Positions 17,240-26,366 of a DNA stretch of 64,000 nt are shown here, piece by piece. This DNA is from Mycolicibacillus parakoreensis. GTDB lineage: Bacteria; Actinomycetota; Actinomycetes; Mycobacteriales; Mycobacteriaceae. The DNA lies in the NCBI RefSeq assembly GCF_022370835.2, contig NZ_CP092365.1, positions 868,001 through 932,000 on the forward strand, in the 5' to 3' direction. The position numbers and the translations under genes were made by a program. The notes beneath the pieces were generated by a model. The model did not search any database. It saw nothing but the letters and a program-made list of their open reading frames with translations, and was not told where the DNA came from. Within the stretch, counting starts at the first letter, position 1, and every line of letters begins with the position of its first letter.

Positions 17240-18985
17240 ATGGGATTCCTCAAGCCCGACCTGCCGGTGGTCGACTTCGCCGAATGGAGTGCCGGGACCC
17301 GCGCGGAGAAGATCCGCCCGATGGCCCAACAGTGGGCCGAGGTCGGCTTCGGCACCCCGGTCGTGTTGCATCTGTTCTACGTTCTCAAGGTCGCCCTCTA
17401 CGTGCTGGGCGGCTGGCTGATCGTGGTCGCCACCCCCGGCGTCGACGGGTTCACCGCGGTCGCGCAGTGGTGGCGCGAGCCGATCGTGTTCGAAAAGATC
17501 GTGCTCTACACGATGCTGTTCGAGGTGATCGGTCTGGGCTGCGGCTTCGGGCCGCTCAACAACCGGTTCTTCCCGCCGCTGGGATCGATCCTGTACTGGC
17601 TGCGGCCGGGCACCATCCGCCTGCCCCCGTGGCCCAACCGGGTGCCGGGCACCCGCGGCAGCGCGCGCACGCCGCTCGACGCCGCCCTCTACGGGGGCCT
17701 GCTGGTGATGTTGCTGGTGGCGCTGTTCTCCGCCGGCACCGGCCCGATACCCGAACTGGACACCACCGTCGGGGTGCTGCCGGCCTGGCAGGTGATCACC
17801 GTGTTGGTGCTGCTCGGGGTCGTCGGGCTGCGCGACAAGGTGATCTTCCTGGCCGCCCGCGGCGAGGTCTACGCCCCGCTGACGGCGGTGTTCCTGTTCA
17901 CCGGGGTCGACATGCTCATCGGCGCCAAGGTGATCTTCTTGGTGATCTGGATCGGCGCGGCCACCTCCAAACTCAACCGGCACTTCCCGTTCGTCATCTC
18001 CACGATGATGAGCAACAACCCGCTGGTGCGGCCCCGGTCGCTCAAACGCCGGTTCTTCCGCCACTTCCCCGACGACCTGCGCCCGGGGTGGTTGTCGCGG
18101 ACGCTGGCCCACGTCTCCACCGCGATCGAGATGGGGGTGCCGCTGGTGTTGTTCTTCTCCCATGGCGGGTGGCCCACCGCGATCGCCGCGTGCGTCATGG
18201 TCTGCTTCCACCTGGGGATCCTCGTCGCCATCCCGATGGGGGTGCCGTTGGAGTGGAACGTGTTCATGATCGTCGGTGTGCTGACGCTGTTCGTCGGCCA
18301 CGCCGAGGTGGGCCTCGCCGATCTGCACCACCCCTGGGCGGTGGCGCTGCTGTTCGCGCTCAGCGCCGGCACCGTGGTGGTCGGCAATCTGTACCCGGAC
18401 AAGGTGTCGTTTCTGCCGGGCATGCGCTACTACGCCGGCAACTGGGACACCACGCTGTGGTGTCTGACCCCGTCGGCCGAGGAGAAGATCAGCCGCGGCC
18501 TGGTCGCCATCGCCAGCATGCCCGCCGCCCAACTGGAACGGTTCTACGGCAGCAGGGAGGCCGCCCAGATCCCGATCTACATGGGGTATGCGTTCCGGGG
18601 GTTCAACACCCACGGCCGGGCGTTGTTCACCCTCGCGCACCGGGCGATGGCCGGGCGCGACGAGGACGACTACACGCTGACCGACGGGGAGCGGATCTGC
18701 TCGACCGCGGTCGGCTGGAATTTCGGCGACGGGCACATGACCAACGAGCAGCTGATCGCCGCGATGCAGCAGCGGTGCGGGTTCGCCCCCGGAGAGGTGC
18801 GGGTGGTGATCCTCGACGCCCAGCCGATCCACCGCCAGACCCAGCGCTACCGGCTGGTCGACGCGGCCACCGGCGAGTTCGAACGCGGGGTGATGCGCGT
18901 GGCCGACATGGCCGACAGCCAGCCGTGGGACGACGACCTCCCGGTCCAGGTGACCTCGCCGGGGCCCTCCGATCGCACCGCCTGA
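17240..18985 (+). CDS. DUF3556-type polytopic membrane protein (Rv1132-like)
   Basis: 581 residues. The first ~390 contain about ten transmembrane segments, and the last ~190 are soluble. The membrane part has conserved-looking loops (LPPLGSILYWLRPGT; SNNPLVRPRSLKRRFFR). Length and position after prpC match, from memory, Rv1132, a conserved membrane protein of unknown function. TACTGT lies 6 nt before the ATG, so the transcript starts at the start codon. The KstR-like operator at that promoter suggests a role in sterol or steroid uptake or handling, which is inference. It ends 71 nt before the convergent amine oxidase gene. Confidence 0.82.
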   Translation: MGFLKPDLPVVDFAEWSAGTRAEKIRPMAQQWAEVGFGTPVVLHLFYVLKVALYVLGGWLIVVATPGVDGFTAVAQWWREPIVFEKIVLYTMLFEVIGLGCGFGPLNNRFFPPLGSILYWLRPGTIRLPPWPNRVPGTRGSARTPLDAALYGGLLVMLLVALFSAGTGPIPELDTTVGVLPAWQVITVLVLLGVVGLRDKVIFLAARGEVYAPLTAVFLFTGVDMLIGAKVIFLVIWIGAATSKLNRHFPFVISTMMSNNPLVRPRSLKRRFFRHFPDDLRPGWLSRTLAHVSTAIEMGVPLVLFFSHGGWPTAIAACVMVCFHLGILVAIPMGVPLEWNVFMIVGVLTLFVGHAEVGLADLHHPWAVALLFALSAGTVVVGNLYPDKVSFLPGMRYYAGNWDTTLWCLTPSAEEKISRGLVAIASMPAAQLERFYGSREAAQIPIYMGYAFRGFNTHGRALFTLAHRAMAGRDEDDYTLTDGERICSTAVGWNFGDGHMTNEQLIAAMQQRCGFAPGEVRVVILDAQPIHRQTQRYRLVDAATGEFERGVMRVADMADSQPWDDDLPVQVTSPGPSDRTA

Positions 18986-19056
18986 GGGGGCGGTGCGCGG
19001 TTGCTTCTGGCTCCTCCCGACCCGGCTGGCCGGCCGTTGGCCCCGGGCGCGGTTCG

Positions 19057-20430
19057 CTAGCGCGAATCCTCGGCGCGCAGAATTTCGTCGGCGGCGTGTT
19101 CACCGGACCGGATGGCACCGTCGATGTAGCCCGACCAGATGGTGGCCGTTTCGGTGCTCGCCCAGTGAAGGCGCCCGACCGGCGCCCGCAAGGCGTGCCC
19201 GTACCCGGTCCAGGTTCCCGGCGCCAGCACCGCGGAGTAGCCGCCGCCGCTGAACGGGTCGCCCGACCAGTCCTTGTCCAGGTAGGCGCGGGGGTGTCGG
19301 GCGCGGGCACCGAACAGCCGGGTGAAGGCGGCGACGACGGCGTCGCGGCGCTCGCCCGGTGTCCGCAGCGAGAACCGGCGGGCCGCCGCGCCTTCGAAGA
19401 AGCCCAGCAGCACCCCGGGGGAGCCGCCGGGCACGGTGTTGTCGAAGACGGCGCTCAGCGGGCCGGCGATGCTGACGGCCTGACCGCTGAGCCCGTCGCG
19501 CCGCCAGAACGGCTCGTCGTAGACGGCCAGGCATTTGATCACCGCGCCCATCGGGGTGCGCTGGGTCAGTTGGGCGCGGGCCGCCGGCAGCGCCGGGTGG
19601 TAGTCGAGTTGCCCGGCCAGCGTCGGAGGCAGCGCCACGATCACCCGACGAGCGTGCCAGCTGTCGCCGGTGCGGGCGGTGACCGTCACCGCGTCGTCCC
19701 CGGCCCGGATCGCGTGCACCGGCCGACCCAGCAGCACCCGGTCGCCGAGCCGGGCCGCCAGCCCGGTCGCCAACAATCCGGTGCCGCCGACCACCCGGTC
19801 CTGTTGGGCGCCGCCGCTGGTGCCGATCAGGCTGGCGAATCCGCCCCCGGAGTGCAGGTAGAACAGCGCGTGCAGCAGCGACAGCTCGTGGGGTTCACAA
19901 GCCCACACCGCCCGCACCGCCACCGTCAACAGCTCGCGGGCGGTGCGGGTGGCGACGTTGCGGCGCAGCCAGGTCCCCAGCGTCACCGCATCCTGGTGCC
20001 CGGCGTGCGGGGCCCGCCACGGGGCCTGCAGCGGAACCCGGCGGGCCAACCGGTCCAGCCGGGTCTGCGCCTGGCCGATATCGGCGAGCACCACCGGGTT
20101 GATCCTCGGGATCGTGCCCCGGTAACGCAGCAGGCCGCCGTCGCGGCGCTCCAGCAGGTTCGCGCCGTCGGTGTGGGTCGCATACAGCTGCAGGCCCAGC
20201 CGTGCCGCCAAGGTGCGGGCCCGGGTCTGGGTCGGGCCCAACCACTGACCACCGATCTCGACGACCTGCTCGGGGGCGGCCGCATCCGGCGCCTCGTTGA
20301 GCACCCGGCCGCCGACCCGCTCACGGGCCTCGAGCACCAGCACCGAACGGCCGGCGGCGGTGAGACGGTCGGCGGCGGTGAGCCCGGCCATCCCGGCGCC
20401 GACGACGATGACGTCCGCGTCGGTGACCAC
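19057..20430 (-). CDS. FAD-dependent amine oxidase (AofH-like)
   Basis: 457 residues. N-terminal Rossmann motif VIVVGAGMAGLTAADRL and the second FAD block RERVGGRV. The C-terminal HWASTETATIWSGYIDGAIRSG is the flavin-contacting block of monoamine oxidases. The sequence resembles what I recall of M. tuberculosis AofH (Rv3170) along its length, which would oxidise amines to aldehyde, ammonia and H2O2. GTG 20430 was chosen since the Rossmann motif begins about 6 residues later. Upstream codons are non-protein-like. No signal peptide. Substrate unknown. Confidence 0.85.
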   Translation of the reverse strand: MVTDADVIVVGAGMAGLTAADRLTAAGRSVLVLEARERVGGRVLNEAPDAAAPEQVVEIGGQWLGPTQTRARTLAARLGLQLYATHTDGANLLERRDGGLLRYRGTIPRINPVVLADIGQAQTRLDRLARRVPLQAPWRAPHAGHQDAVTLGTWLRRNVATRTARELLTVAVRAVWACEPHELSLLHALFYLHSGGGFASLIGTSGGAQQDRVVGGTGLLATGLAARLGDRVLLGRPVHAIRAGDDAVTVTARTGDSWHARRVIVALPPTLAGQLDYHPALPAARAQLTQRTPMGAVIKCLAVYDEPFWRRDGLSGQAVSIAGPLSAVFDNTVPGGSPGVLLGFFEGAAARRFSLRTPGERRDAVVAAFTRLFGARARHPRAYLDKDWSGDPFSGGGYSAVLAPGTWTGYGHALRAPVGRLHWASTETATIWSGYIDGAIRSGEHAADEILRAEDSR

Positions 20431-20528
20431 GGGAAAACGGTAGCCCACCGCGGTGGGCGCTCGCTGCCAGGCGCGATCAGGGTGGCGTCGGTGGGGCCGC
20501 GAACGCGGTGACATCGCCGTGACACGCG

Positions 20529-20571
20529 TCGGCCCGGGACCCCCACGTGAACACGGGGCGCCCCGGGCCGA
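20529..20571. terminator. Hairpin downstream of metE
   Basis: 10-bp perfect arms TCGGCCCGGG (20529-20538) and 20562-20571, with a further CCCC/GGGG pairing possible inside the loop. It lies 25 nt past the metE stop codon on the minus strand, the expected place for an intrinsic-type mycobacterial terminator without a U-run. Confidence 0.6.
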
Positions 20572-20595
20572 TCACGACGGGGCGGGCTCGGGCGG

Positions 20596-22884
20596 CTACA
20601 GCCCCGAGCGCGCCTCCTTGGCGGCGGCGACCAGGTTGGTCAGCGAGGCGGTCACCTCGTCGGTGCGGCGTGTCTTCAGGCCGCAGTCGGGGTTGACCCA
20701 CAGCCGCTGCGCCGGCACCGCCTGCAGCGCCTCCCTGAGCGACACCACCATCTCCTCGGTGCCGGGAACGCGTGGCGAGTGGATGTCGTAGACACCCGGC
20801 CCGACACTGTTGGAGAACCCGATCGCGTTGAGGTCGTCGAGGACCTCCATGTGGGAGCGTGCCGCCTCGATCGAGGTGACGTCGGCATCGAGGTCGGCGA
20901 TCGCCCCGATGACCTCGCCGAACTCCGAGTAGCACAGGTGGGTGTGGATCTGGGTGGAGTCGGCCACCCCGGAGGTGGCCAGCCGGAACGCGCCGACCGC
21001 CCACTGCAGGTACGCCTCCTTCGCGGCGTCGCGCAGCGGCAGCAGCTCCCGCAGGGCCGGTTCATCGACCTGGATCACCGCGATCCCGGCGTTCTGCAGG
21101 TCGACGGTCTCGTCGCGGATGGCCAGCGCCACCTGGTTGGCGGTGTCGGCCAGCGGCTGGTCGTCACGGACGAACGACCACGCCAGGATCGTCACCGGAC
21201 CGGTCAGCATCCCCTTGACCGGCTTGTCGGTGAGCGACTGGGCGTAGCTGATCCAGTCGACGGTCATCGGCTGCGGCCGGGCCACGTCGCCGAAGAGGAT
21301 CGGTGGACGCACGCAGCGACTGCCGTAGGACTGCACCCAGCCGTTCTGCGGGGCGAAGAAGCCGTCCAGCTGCTCGGCGAAGTACTGCACCATGTCGTTG
21401 CGCTCCGGCTCACCGTGCACCAGCACGTCGAGCCCGAGCTCCTCCTGCAGCTTGATCACGTCGGTGATCTCGGCCTTCATCCGCTTGTCGTACTCGGCGC
21501 GATCGATCTCACCGGAGCGCAGCGCCGCACGCGCCTTGCGGATGGCCGAGGTCTGCGGGTACGAGCCGATCGTGGTGGTCGGCAGCGGCGGCAGCTTGAG
21601 TCGGGCGTCTTGGGCCTCGCGGCGCGCCGTCGCCGGCCCGCGACGGCTGCCCGCGCCGGTGATCGCCTCGATGCGGTCGCGCACCTGTTCGTTGCGCAGC
21701 CGGGGGTCGGCCTTGCGGGCGGCCACGGCCGCGTTGGAGGCCGCGATCTCGTCGGCCACCGTGTCGCGGCCGTCGCGCAGCGCCCGCGCCAAGGTGATCA
21801 CCTCGGTGACCTTCTCCGCGCCGAACGCCAGCCAGCTGCGCAGGTTGTCGTCCAGGTCGGGTTCGGCGGCCAGGGTGTAGGGCACGTGCAGCGTCGAACA
21901 CGACGTCGACACCGCCACCGTCTGGGCGCTGCCGAGCAGCGTGGCCAGCTTCGCCAAGGCGGCCTCCAGGTCGGTGCGCCACACGTTGCGGCCGTCGACG
22001 ACCCCGGCGACCAGGGTCTTGCCGCTGAGCTCGGGGACGGCGGCCACACCGGCGAGGGCGGTCTCCCCGCCGGCGACCAGGTCGACCCCGATCGCCTCGA
22101 CCGGGGTGCGGGCCAGCGCGGCCAGCCCGTCACCGGGGTCGCCGAAATAGGTGGCGACGTGGATGGCGGGGCGTTTGCTCGCCGAGCCCAGCGCCGTGTA
22201 GACGCGCTCGGCGAGTGCCGGGGCGTCCGCGGAGATGTCGGTGACCAACACCGGTTCGTCGAATTGCACCCAGTCCGCTCCGGCCTCCGAGAGCTGTCCG
22301 AGCAGCTCGGTGTAGAGCGGCAGCAGCTCGTCGATCCGGTCGATCGGGGCGCCGGCGCCACCGACCGCCTTGCTCAGCAGCAGGAAGGTGATCGGACCGA
22401 TCACGACCGGGCGCGACGTGACGCCGCGGGGCAGGGTCTCGGCGGCCTCCTTGAGTTCACCGAGCACCTTGTCGGTGTTCAGGCTGAACTCGGTGTCGGG
22501 ACCGATCTCGGGAACGATGTAGTGGTAGTTGGTGTCGAACCACTTCGTCATCTCCAGCGGCTGGATGGTGTCGGTGCCGCGCGCGGCGGCGAAGTAGCGG
22601 TCCAGCTCGTCGCTGACCTCGGCGACGCGCGGGGGCAGCGCGCCGAGCATCACCGCGGTGTCGAGCACCTGGTCGTAGTAGGAGAACGTGTTCACCGGCA
22701 CGGAGTCGACTCCGGCCTCGGCCAGTGCGGCCCAGGTGTCGCGGCGCAGCGTGGCGGCGACCGACTCCAAGTCGGCGCGGCTGGTCCGGCCCGCCCAGTA
22801 TCCCTCGGTCGCGCGTTTGAGTTCGCGTCGCGGGCCAATACGCGGGGAGCCGGTAACGGTGGCGGTAAACGGTTCAGCGGTCAA
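20596..22884 (-). CDS. metE: Cobalamin-independent methionine synthase
   Basis: 762 residues. Methylates homocysteine from methyl-tetrahydrofolate. Zinc/homocysteine residues are in THLCYSEFG and NPDCGLKTR, and the N-terminal duplicate reads [17 protein letters not shown]. The TTG at 22884 was chosen: AGGA (complement of 22891-22894) lies 6 nt upstream and the length then matches the ~759 residues of the M. tuberculosis protein. ATG 22914 in frame is the alternative. The long leader contains a cobalamin riboswitch, so B12 should switch the gene off, leaving synthesis to MetH. A hairpin follows the stop. Confidence 0.96.
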   Translation of the reverse strand: MTAEPFTATVTGSPRIGPRRELKRATEGYWAGRTSRADLESVAATLRRDTWAALAEAGVDSVPVNTFSYYDQVLDTAVMLGALPPRVAEVSDELDRYFAAARGTDTIQPLEMTKWFDTNYHYIVPEIGPDTEFSLNTDKVLGELKEAAETLPRGVTSRPVVIGPITFLLLSKAVGGAGAPIDRIDELLPLYTELLGQLSEAGADWVQFDEPVLVTDISADAPALAERVYTALGSASKRPAIHVATYFGDPGDGLAALARTPVEAIGVDLVAGGETALAGVAAVPELSGKTLVAGVVDGRNVWRTDLEAALAKLATLLGSAQTVAVSTSCSTLHVPYTLAAEPDLDDNLRSWLAFGAEKVTEVITLARALRDGRDTVADEIAASNAAVAARKADPRLRNEQVRDRIEAITGAGSRRGPATARREAQDARLKLPPLPTTTIGSYPQTSAIRKARAALRSGEIDRAEYDKRMKAEITDVIKLQEELGLDVLVHGEPERNDMVQYFAEQLDGFFAPQNGWVQSYGSRCVRPPILFGDVARPQPMTVDWISYAQSLTDKPVKGMLTGPVTILAWSFVRDDQPLADTANQVALAIRDETVDLQNAGIAVIQVDEPALRELLPLRDAAKEAYLQWAVGAFRLATSGVADSTQIHTHLCYSEFGEVIGAIADLDADVTSIEAARSHMEVLDDLNAIGFSNSVGPGVYDIHSPRVPGTEEMVVSLREALQAVPAQRLWVNPDCGLKTRRTDEVTASLTNLVAAAKEARSGL

Positions 22885-23034
22885 TGTCGATCCTTCACTC
22901 GCGGGTGTGGTCATCGCCGGCGAGCGCGCAGCCGATCCGGTTGCGGTCGCACGACGGGCGTAGCCACTGCAACTCAACTCAGACGGCCGGACGCCCATTC
23001 CTCGAGGCGATTAGCCACCGGGCGCGGCGCGCCC

Positions 23035-23265
23035 GGTGCAGCCGGCAGGTTTTCGGACTCGCGGGCGCGCACCGGTTGGGTGCCCCTACTGGCCGTCGCT
23101 TCCCGGTCGGGGCGGCGCCCCGGTGACCAGTGCTGTTGACGGCGGTCGTTCCTGCATACCGCTGCGGGACAGTCCCGGACTCTCACCGGGTTCCCTCTCG
23201 TGGCACGGGTGCCACTCGCTGCCGTGCCCACCGGTCCGGTGGGCACAGCAGACCAGCTGCATGAC
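23035..23265 (-). promoter_or_regulatory. Cobalamin (B12) riboswitch in the metE leader
   Basis: On the minus strand, GGGAACCCGGTGAGAGTCC followed by GGGACTGTCCCGCAGCGG (complement of about 23164-23205) is the conserved core of B12 riboswitches, and CGAGTCCGAAAACCTGCC (within complement of 23044-23061) is the conserved 3' box. The element ends about 150 nt before the metE start, leaving room for an expression platform around the ribosome site. Its 5' edge comes within a few bases of the stop codon of the upstream SDR gene. Exact boundaries are approximate. Ligand-induced repression of metE is established for mycobacteria. Confidence 0.93.
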
Positions 23266-23270
23266 CGAGG

Positions 23271-23981
23271 CTACCGGGTCGCGTCCGGCCCCGGACGCCC
23301 GGTCAAGGCCTCGGCGATGGGGGTGGGGCCGTCGTTGAACTCGATGGTGCGCCCGACGGTGGCGCCACCGGTGTCGGGGGCCAGCGCCGCGGCGATGACC
23401 AGCGCGACGTTCTCCCGCGACACCTCCGCCTTGTCGCCGGCCTTGTCGCCGGCCGTGTCGCCGTCGCCGCGGGTGCCCAGCGCGATCGTGCCGGTGGCCG
23501 GATCCAGCGTGAGCCGGCTGGGCCCCAGCACCGTCCAGTCCAGGTCGGTGGCGCGCAGGTGCGCATCGGCGGCCGCCTTGGCCTCCGCGTAGGGGTAGAA
23601 CGCGTTGTCACTGGGCACCCCGTGGTCGGGGTCGGCGCCGAAATAGGAGACCATCACGAACCGGCGCACCCCGGCCGATCGGGTTGCGTCGATGACCCGG
23701 ATGGCGGCGTCGCGGTCCACCGCGTAGGTGCGCTCGGGGTTACCGCCGCCGGCGCCGGCGGCGAACACCACCGCGTCGTGCCCGCCGATCAACTCGGCCA
23801 GCGCGGCGGTGTCGAGCTGCTCGATGTCGCCGACGAGCGGCGCCGCCCCGGTGACCGCCACCTCCTCGGAGTGGTCGGGGTTGCGAAACACCGCGGTCAC
23901 GGCGTCGCCGCGCTCGGTGAGGATGCGGTTCAGGTGCAGGGCGACCTTGCCGTGGCCGCCGAAAACGATGATGCGTGCCAT
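23271..23981 (-). CDS. Atypical SDR, NAD(P)-binding
   Basis: 236 residues. Rossmann N-terminus MARIIVFGGHGKVALHLNRIL, with a YPYAEAKAAAD block as the YxxxK-like site, typical of NmrA/atypical SDR proteins that act as redox sensors or reductases. ATG 23981 has TAGCGT (complement of 23989-23994) 7 nt upstream. Residues around 178-190 contain a GDxA repeat encoded by a 12-bp tandem repeat (23429-23452, a third degenerate copy to 23464). It lies directly upstream of the metE riboswitch on the same strand, so the metE leader promoter must be inside this gene or metE is partly read through from it. Confidence 0.82.
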   Translation of the reverse strand: MARIIVFGGHGKVALHLNRILTERGDAVTAVFRNPDHSEEVAVTGAAPLVGDIEQLDTAALAELIGGHDAVVFAAGAGGGNPERTYAVDRDAAIRVIDATRSAGVRRFVMVSYFGADPDHGVPSDNAFYPYAEAKAAADAHLRATDLDWTVLGPSRLTLDPATGTIALGTRGDGDTAGDKAGDKAEVSRENVALVIAAALAPDTGGATVGRTIEFNDGPTPIAEALTGRPGPDATR

Positions 23982-24074
23982 AGCGGCGACGCTACCGGAG
24001 ATCACCGGTGACGTCGGGTCGAGTCGACGGCGCGGTCACAGCCCTTCCCGGTGTCGGCCGGCAGTGGGTTGGGG

Positions 24075-24088
24075 AACACGATCGTGTT
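24075..24088. promoter_or_regulatory. Perfect 14-bp palindrome in the gap 23982-24319
   Basis: AACACGATCGTGTT is a perfect dyad, 232 bp upstream of the thiolase ATG and 94 bp upstream of the SDR start. The 338-base gap otherwise shows no gene I can support. A minus-strand open frame (24002-24292) has no recognisable content. The palindrome is the size of a TetR-family half-site pair, and no regulator gene is adjacent. Confidence 0.45.
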
Positions 24089-24319
24089 GACCAGATCACC
24101 GTCGGTTTCGGTGTTCTTGCCGACCGCGGTGGTCTTGCCGTCGAAGGTGTTGCGGTCCCCTCGGGTGGTGTCGATGCGCGTGCGCGCTCCGAATCGCCGC
24201 ATGAGCAAAACCATCGCCGGACCCGGTGCCGGACACGAAAACGGGGACCGGGCGCAACCCCGGCCGGCAGCCCTGCGATCCTGGTCACTCATTGCGGTCC
24301 TGATTCAAAGGAGAACGAC

Positions 24320-25468
24320 ATGGCCGAAGCTGTCATCGTCGAGGCGGTGCGCTCACCGATCGGCAAACGCAACGGAGGTCTCGCCGGGGTGCACCCGGCC
24401 GACTTGTCCGCCCAGGTGCTCAACGGCGTGGCCCAGCGCACCGGGATCGACCCCGCGATCGTCGACGACGTCATCTGGGGGTGCGTCATGCAGGCCGGTG
24501 AGCAGGCCCTCGACGTCGGCCGCACCGCGCTGCTGACCGCCGGCTGGCCGGAGAGCGTGCCCGGGGTGACCGTCGACCGGCAGTGCGGCTCCAGCCAGCA
24601 GTCGGTGCACTTCGCCGCGGCCGGTGTGGTCGCCGGCCACTACGACGTCGTGGTCGCCGGTGGGGTGGAGTCCATGTCGCGCACCCCGATGGGATCGTCG
24701 CTGGCCAACGGTGGGCGGCCGTACCCGCAGACGTTCCTCGACCGTTACGAGGGGGTGGTGCCCAACCAGGGCGTCGGCGCGGAGATGGTCGCCGAACAGT
24801 GGGGCTTGTCGCGCACCCAGCTCGATGAATTCTCCCTGAACTCCCACGAGAAAGCCGCCGCAGCACAGGATTCCGGTGCTTTCGAGGACGAGATCGTCGC
24901 CATCCAAGACGCCGACGGCGCGGCGGTGACCAAGGACGAGGGCATCCGTCGGGGCACCACCTTGGAGAAGATGGGCCAACTCAAGCCGGCGTTCAAAGAG
25001 GACGGCGTGATCCACGCCGGCAACTCCAGCCAGATCTCCGACGGCGCAGCGGCGCTGCTGTTCATGTCGGCCGAGAAAGCCCAGTCGTTGGGGCTCAAAC
25101 CGCTGGCCCGCGTGCACACCGCCACCGTCGCCGGCTCCAACCCGGTGATCATGCTGACCGGCCCGATTCCGGCGACTCAGAAGGCGCTCAAGCGATCCGG
25201 GCTGAGCGTCGATGAGATCGGCGTGTTCGAGGTCAACGAGGCCTTCGCCCCGGTGCCGATGGCCTGGCTGGCCGACATCGGTGCCGACGAGAAGAGGCTC
25301 AACCCCAACGGCGGGGCGATCGCTCTGGGGCACCCGCTGGGCGGTTCGGGGGCCCGGTTGATGACGACCATGCTCTACCACATGCGCGACAACGGTATTC
25401 AGTACGGTCTGCAGACAATGTGTGAGGGCGGCGGTCAGGCCAACGCGACGATTCTGGAGTTGCTGTGA
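24320..25468 (+). CDS. Thiolase (acetyl-CoA acyltransferase)
   Basis: 382 residues. Acylated nucleophile C89 in VDRQCGSSQQ, His in ALGHPLGGSG (H338) and second Cys in TMCEGGGQANA (C368), all three present. The N-terminus (MAEAVIVEAVRSPIGKRNGG) is close to what I recall for the steroid-catabolic thiolase FadA6 of M. tuberculosis. AAAGGAG (24307-24313) sits 6 nt before the ATG. Its TGA overlaps the GTG of the next crotonase gene, so the two are translated together and likely form sequential beta-oxidation steps (hydration, then thiolysis). Exact substrate undetermined. Confidence 0.93.
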   Translation: MAEAVIVEAVRSPIGKRNGGLAGVHPADLSAQVLNGVAQRTGIDPAIVDDVIWGCVMQAGEQALDVGRTALLTAGWPESVPGVTVDRQCGSSQQSVHFAAAGVVAGHYDVVVAGGVESMSRTPMGSSLANGGRPYPQTFLDRYEGVVPNQGVGAEMVAEQWGLSRTQLDEFSLNSHEKAAAAQDSGAFEDEIVAIQDADGAAVTKDEGIRRGTTLEKMGQLKPAFKEDGVIHAGNSSQISDGAAALLFMSAEKAQSLGLKPLARVHTATVAGSNPVIMLTGPIPATQKALKRSGLSVDEIGVFEVNEAFAPVPMAWLADIGADEKRLNPNGGAIALGHPLGGSGARLMTTMLYHMRDNGIQYGLQTMCEGGGQANATILELL

Positions 25469-26265
25469 CGGCCCCGACCGAGCAGCCCGCCGCCCTCAGC
25501 GAGCGCCGCGGCACTGTTCTGGTCATCACGCTGAACCGGCCCGAGGCGCGCAACGCGGTCAACGGTGCGGTCAGCACCGCCGTCGGTGACGCGCTGCAGC
25601 ACGCGCAGGACGATCCGGAGGTCCGCGCGGTCGTGCTGACCGGCGCCGGGGAGAAATCGTTCTGCGCAGGAGCGGATCTCAAGGCGATCTCCCGCGGGGA
25701 GAGCCTGTTTCACCCCGACCACCCCGAGTGGGGGTTCGCCGGCTACATGCAGCACTTCATCGACAAGCCGACGATCGCGGCGGTCAACGGCACCGCGCTC
25801 GGCGGCGGCACCGAGTTGGCGCTCGCCAGTGACCTGGTCGTGGCGGAACAGCGGGCCCAGTTCGGCCTGCCCGAGGTGAAGCGCGGGCTCATCGCCGCCG
25901 CCGGCGGGGTGTTTCGGATCATGGAGCAACTGCCCCGCAAGATCGCCCTGGAGATGCTGTTCACCGGCGAGCCGATGAGCGCCGCCGATGCGCTCGGGTG
26001 GGGCCTGATCAACGACGTGGTCGCCGACGGCACCGTGCTGGAGGCGGCGCTGGCGCTCGCCGAGCGCATCACGGTCAACGCGCCACTGTCGGTTCAGGCG
26101 AGCAAGCGGGTCGCCTACGGCGCCGACGACGGGGTGATCGTCGAGGAGGAAGTGGGCTGGTCGCGCACCAGCCGGGAGTTCGGTGCCCTGCTCAAGACCG
26201 AGGACGCCAAGGAGGGTCCTCTGGCGTTCGCCCAGAAGCGCCAGCCGGTGTGGAAGGCGCGTTAG
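25465..26265 (+). CDS. Enoyl-CoA hydratase/isomerase (crotonase)
   Basis: 266 residues. Crotonase core FCAGADLKAIS (oxyanion hole), GTALGGGTELALASD, and Glu of LPEVKRGLIAAAGG at the position of the catalytic Glu164 of rat hydratase. GTGA overlap with the thiolase stop shows translational coupling. Cytosolic. Position corresponds to Rv1136, which I recall as much shorter in M. tuberculosis. Likely hydrates the enoyl-CoA that the adjacent thiolase later cleaves after dehydrogenation. Confidence 0.92.
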   Translation: MTAPTEQPAALSERRGTVLVITLNRPEARNAVNGAVSTAVGDALQHAQDDPEVRAVVLTGAGEKSFCAGADLKAISRGESLFHPDHPEWGFAGYMQHFIDKPTIAAVNGTALGGGTELALASDLVVAEQRAQFGLPEVKRGLIAAAGGVFRIMEQLPRKIALEMLFTGEPMSAADALGWGLINDVVADGTVLEAALALAERITVNAPLSVQASKRVAYGADDGVIVEEEVGWSRTSREFGALLKTEDAKEGPLAFAQKRQPVWKAR

Positions 26266-26366
26266 CCACCGGGCGGGGAATCGGGCTCAGCCAATCCGCC
26301 GCGGGTCGGCGTCGTGCTCGCTAAGTTGGGATGATCTGACCCGGCGATATCGAGGAGGCGCCCGGT

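Noticed and set aside
16295..20511. Very long open frames opposite the acyl-CoA dehydrogenase and in a second frame of the DUF3556 gene
   Set aside because: No domain content, and real genes in other frames explain the DNA.
20779..23139. 786-codon plus-strand frame opposite metE and the riboswitch
   Set aside because: Mirror of metE, which is complete on the minus strand with a matching riboswitch.
24002..24292. Minus-strand frame of 96 codons in the gap before the thiolase
   Set aside because: Polar, no family and no ribosome site. Could be a remnant but is not supportable from sequence alone.
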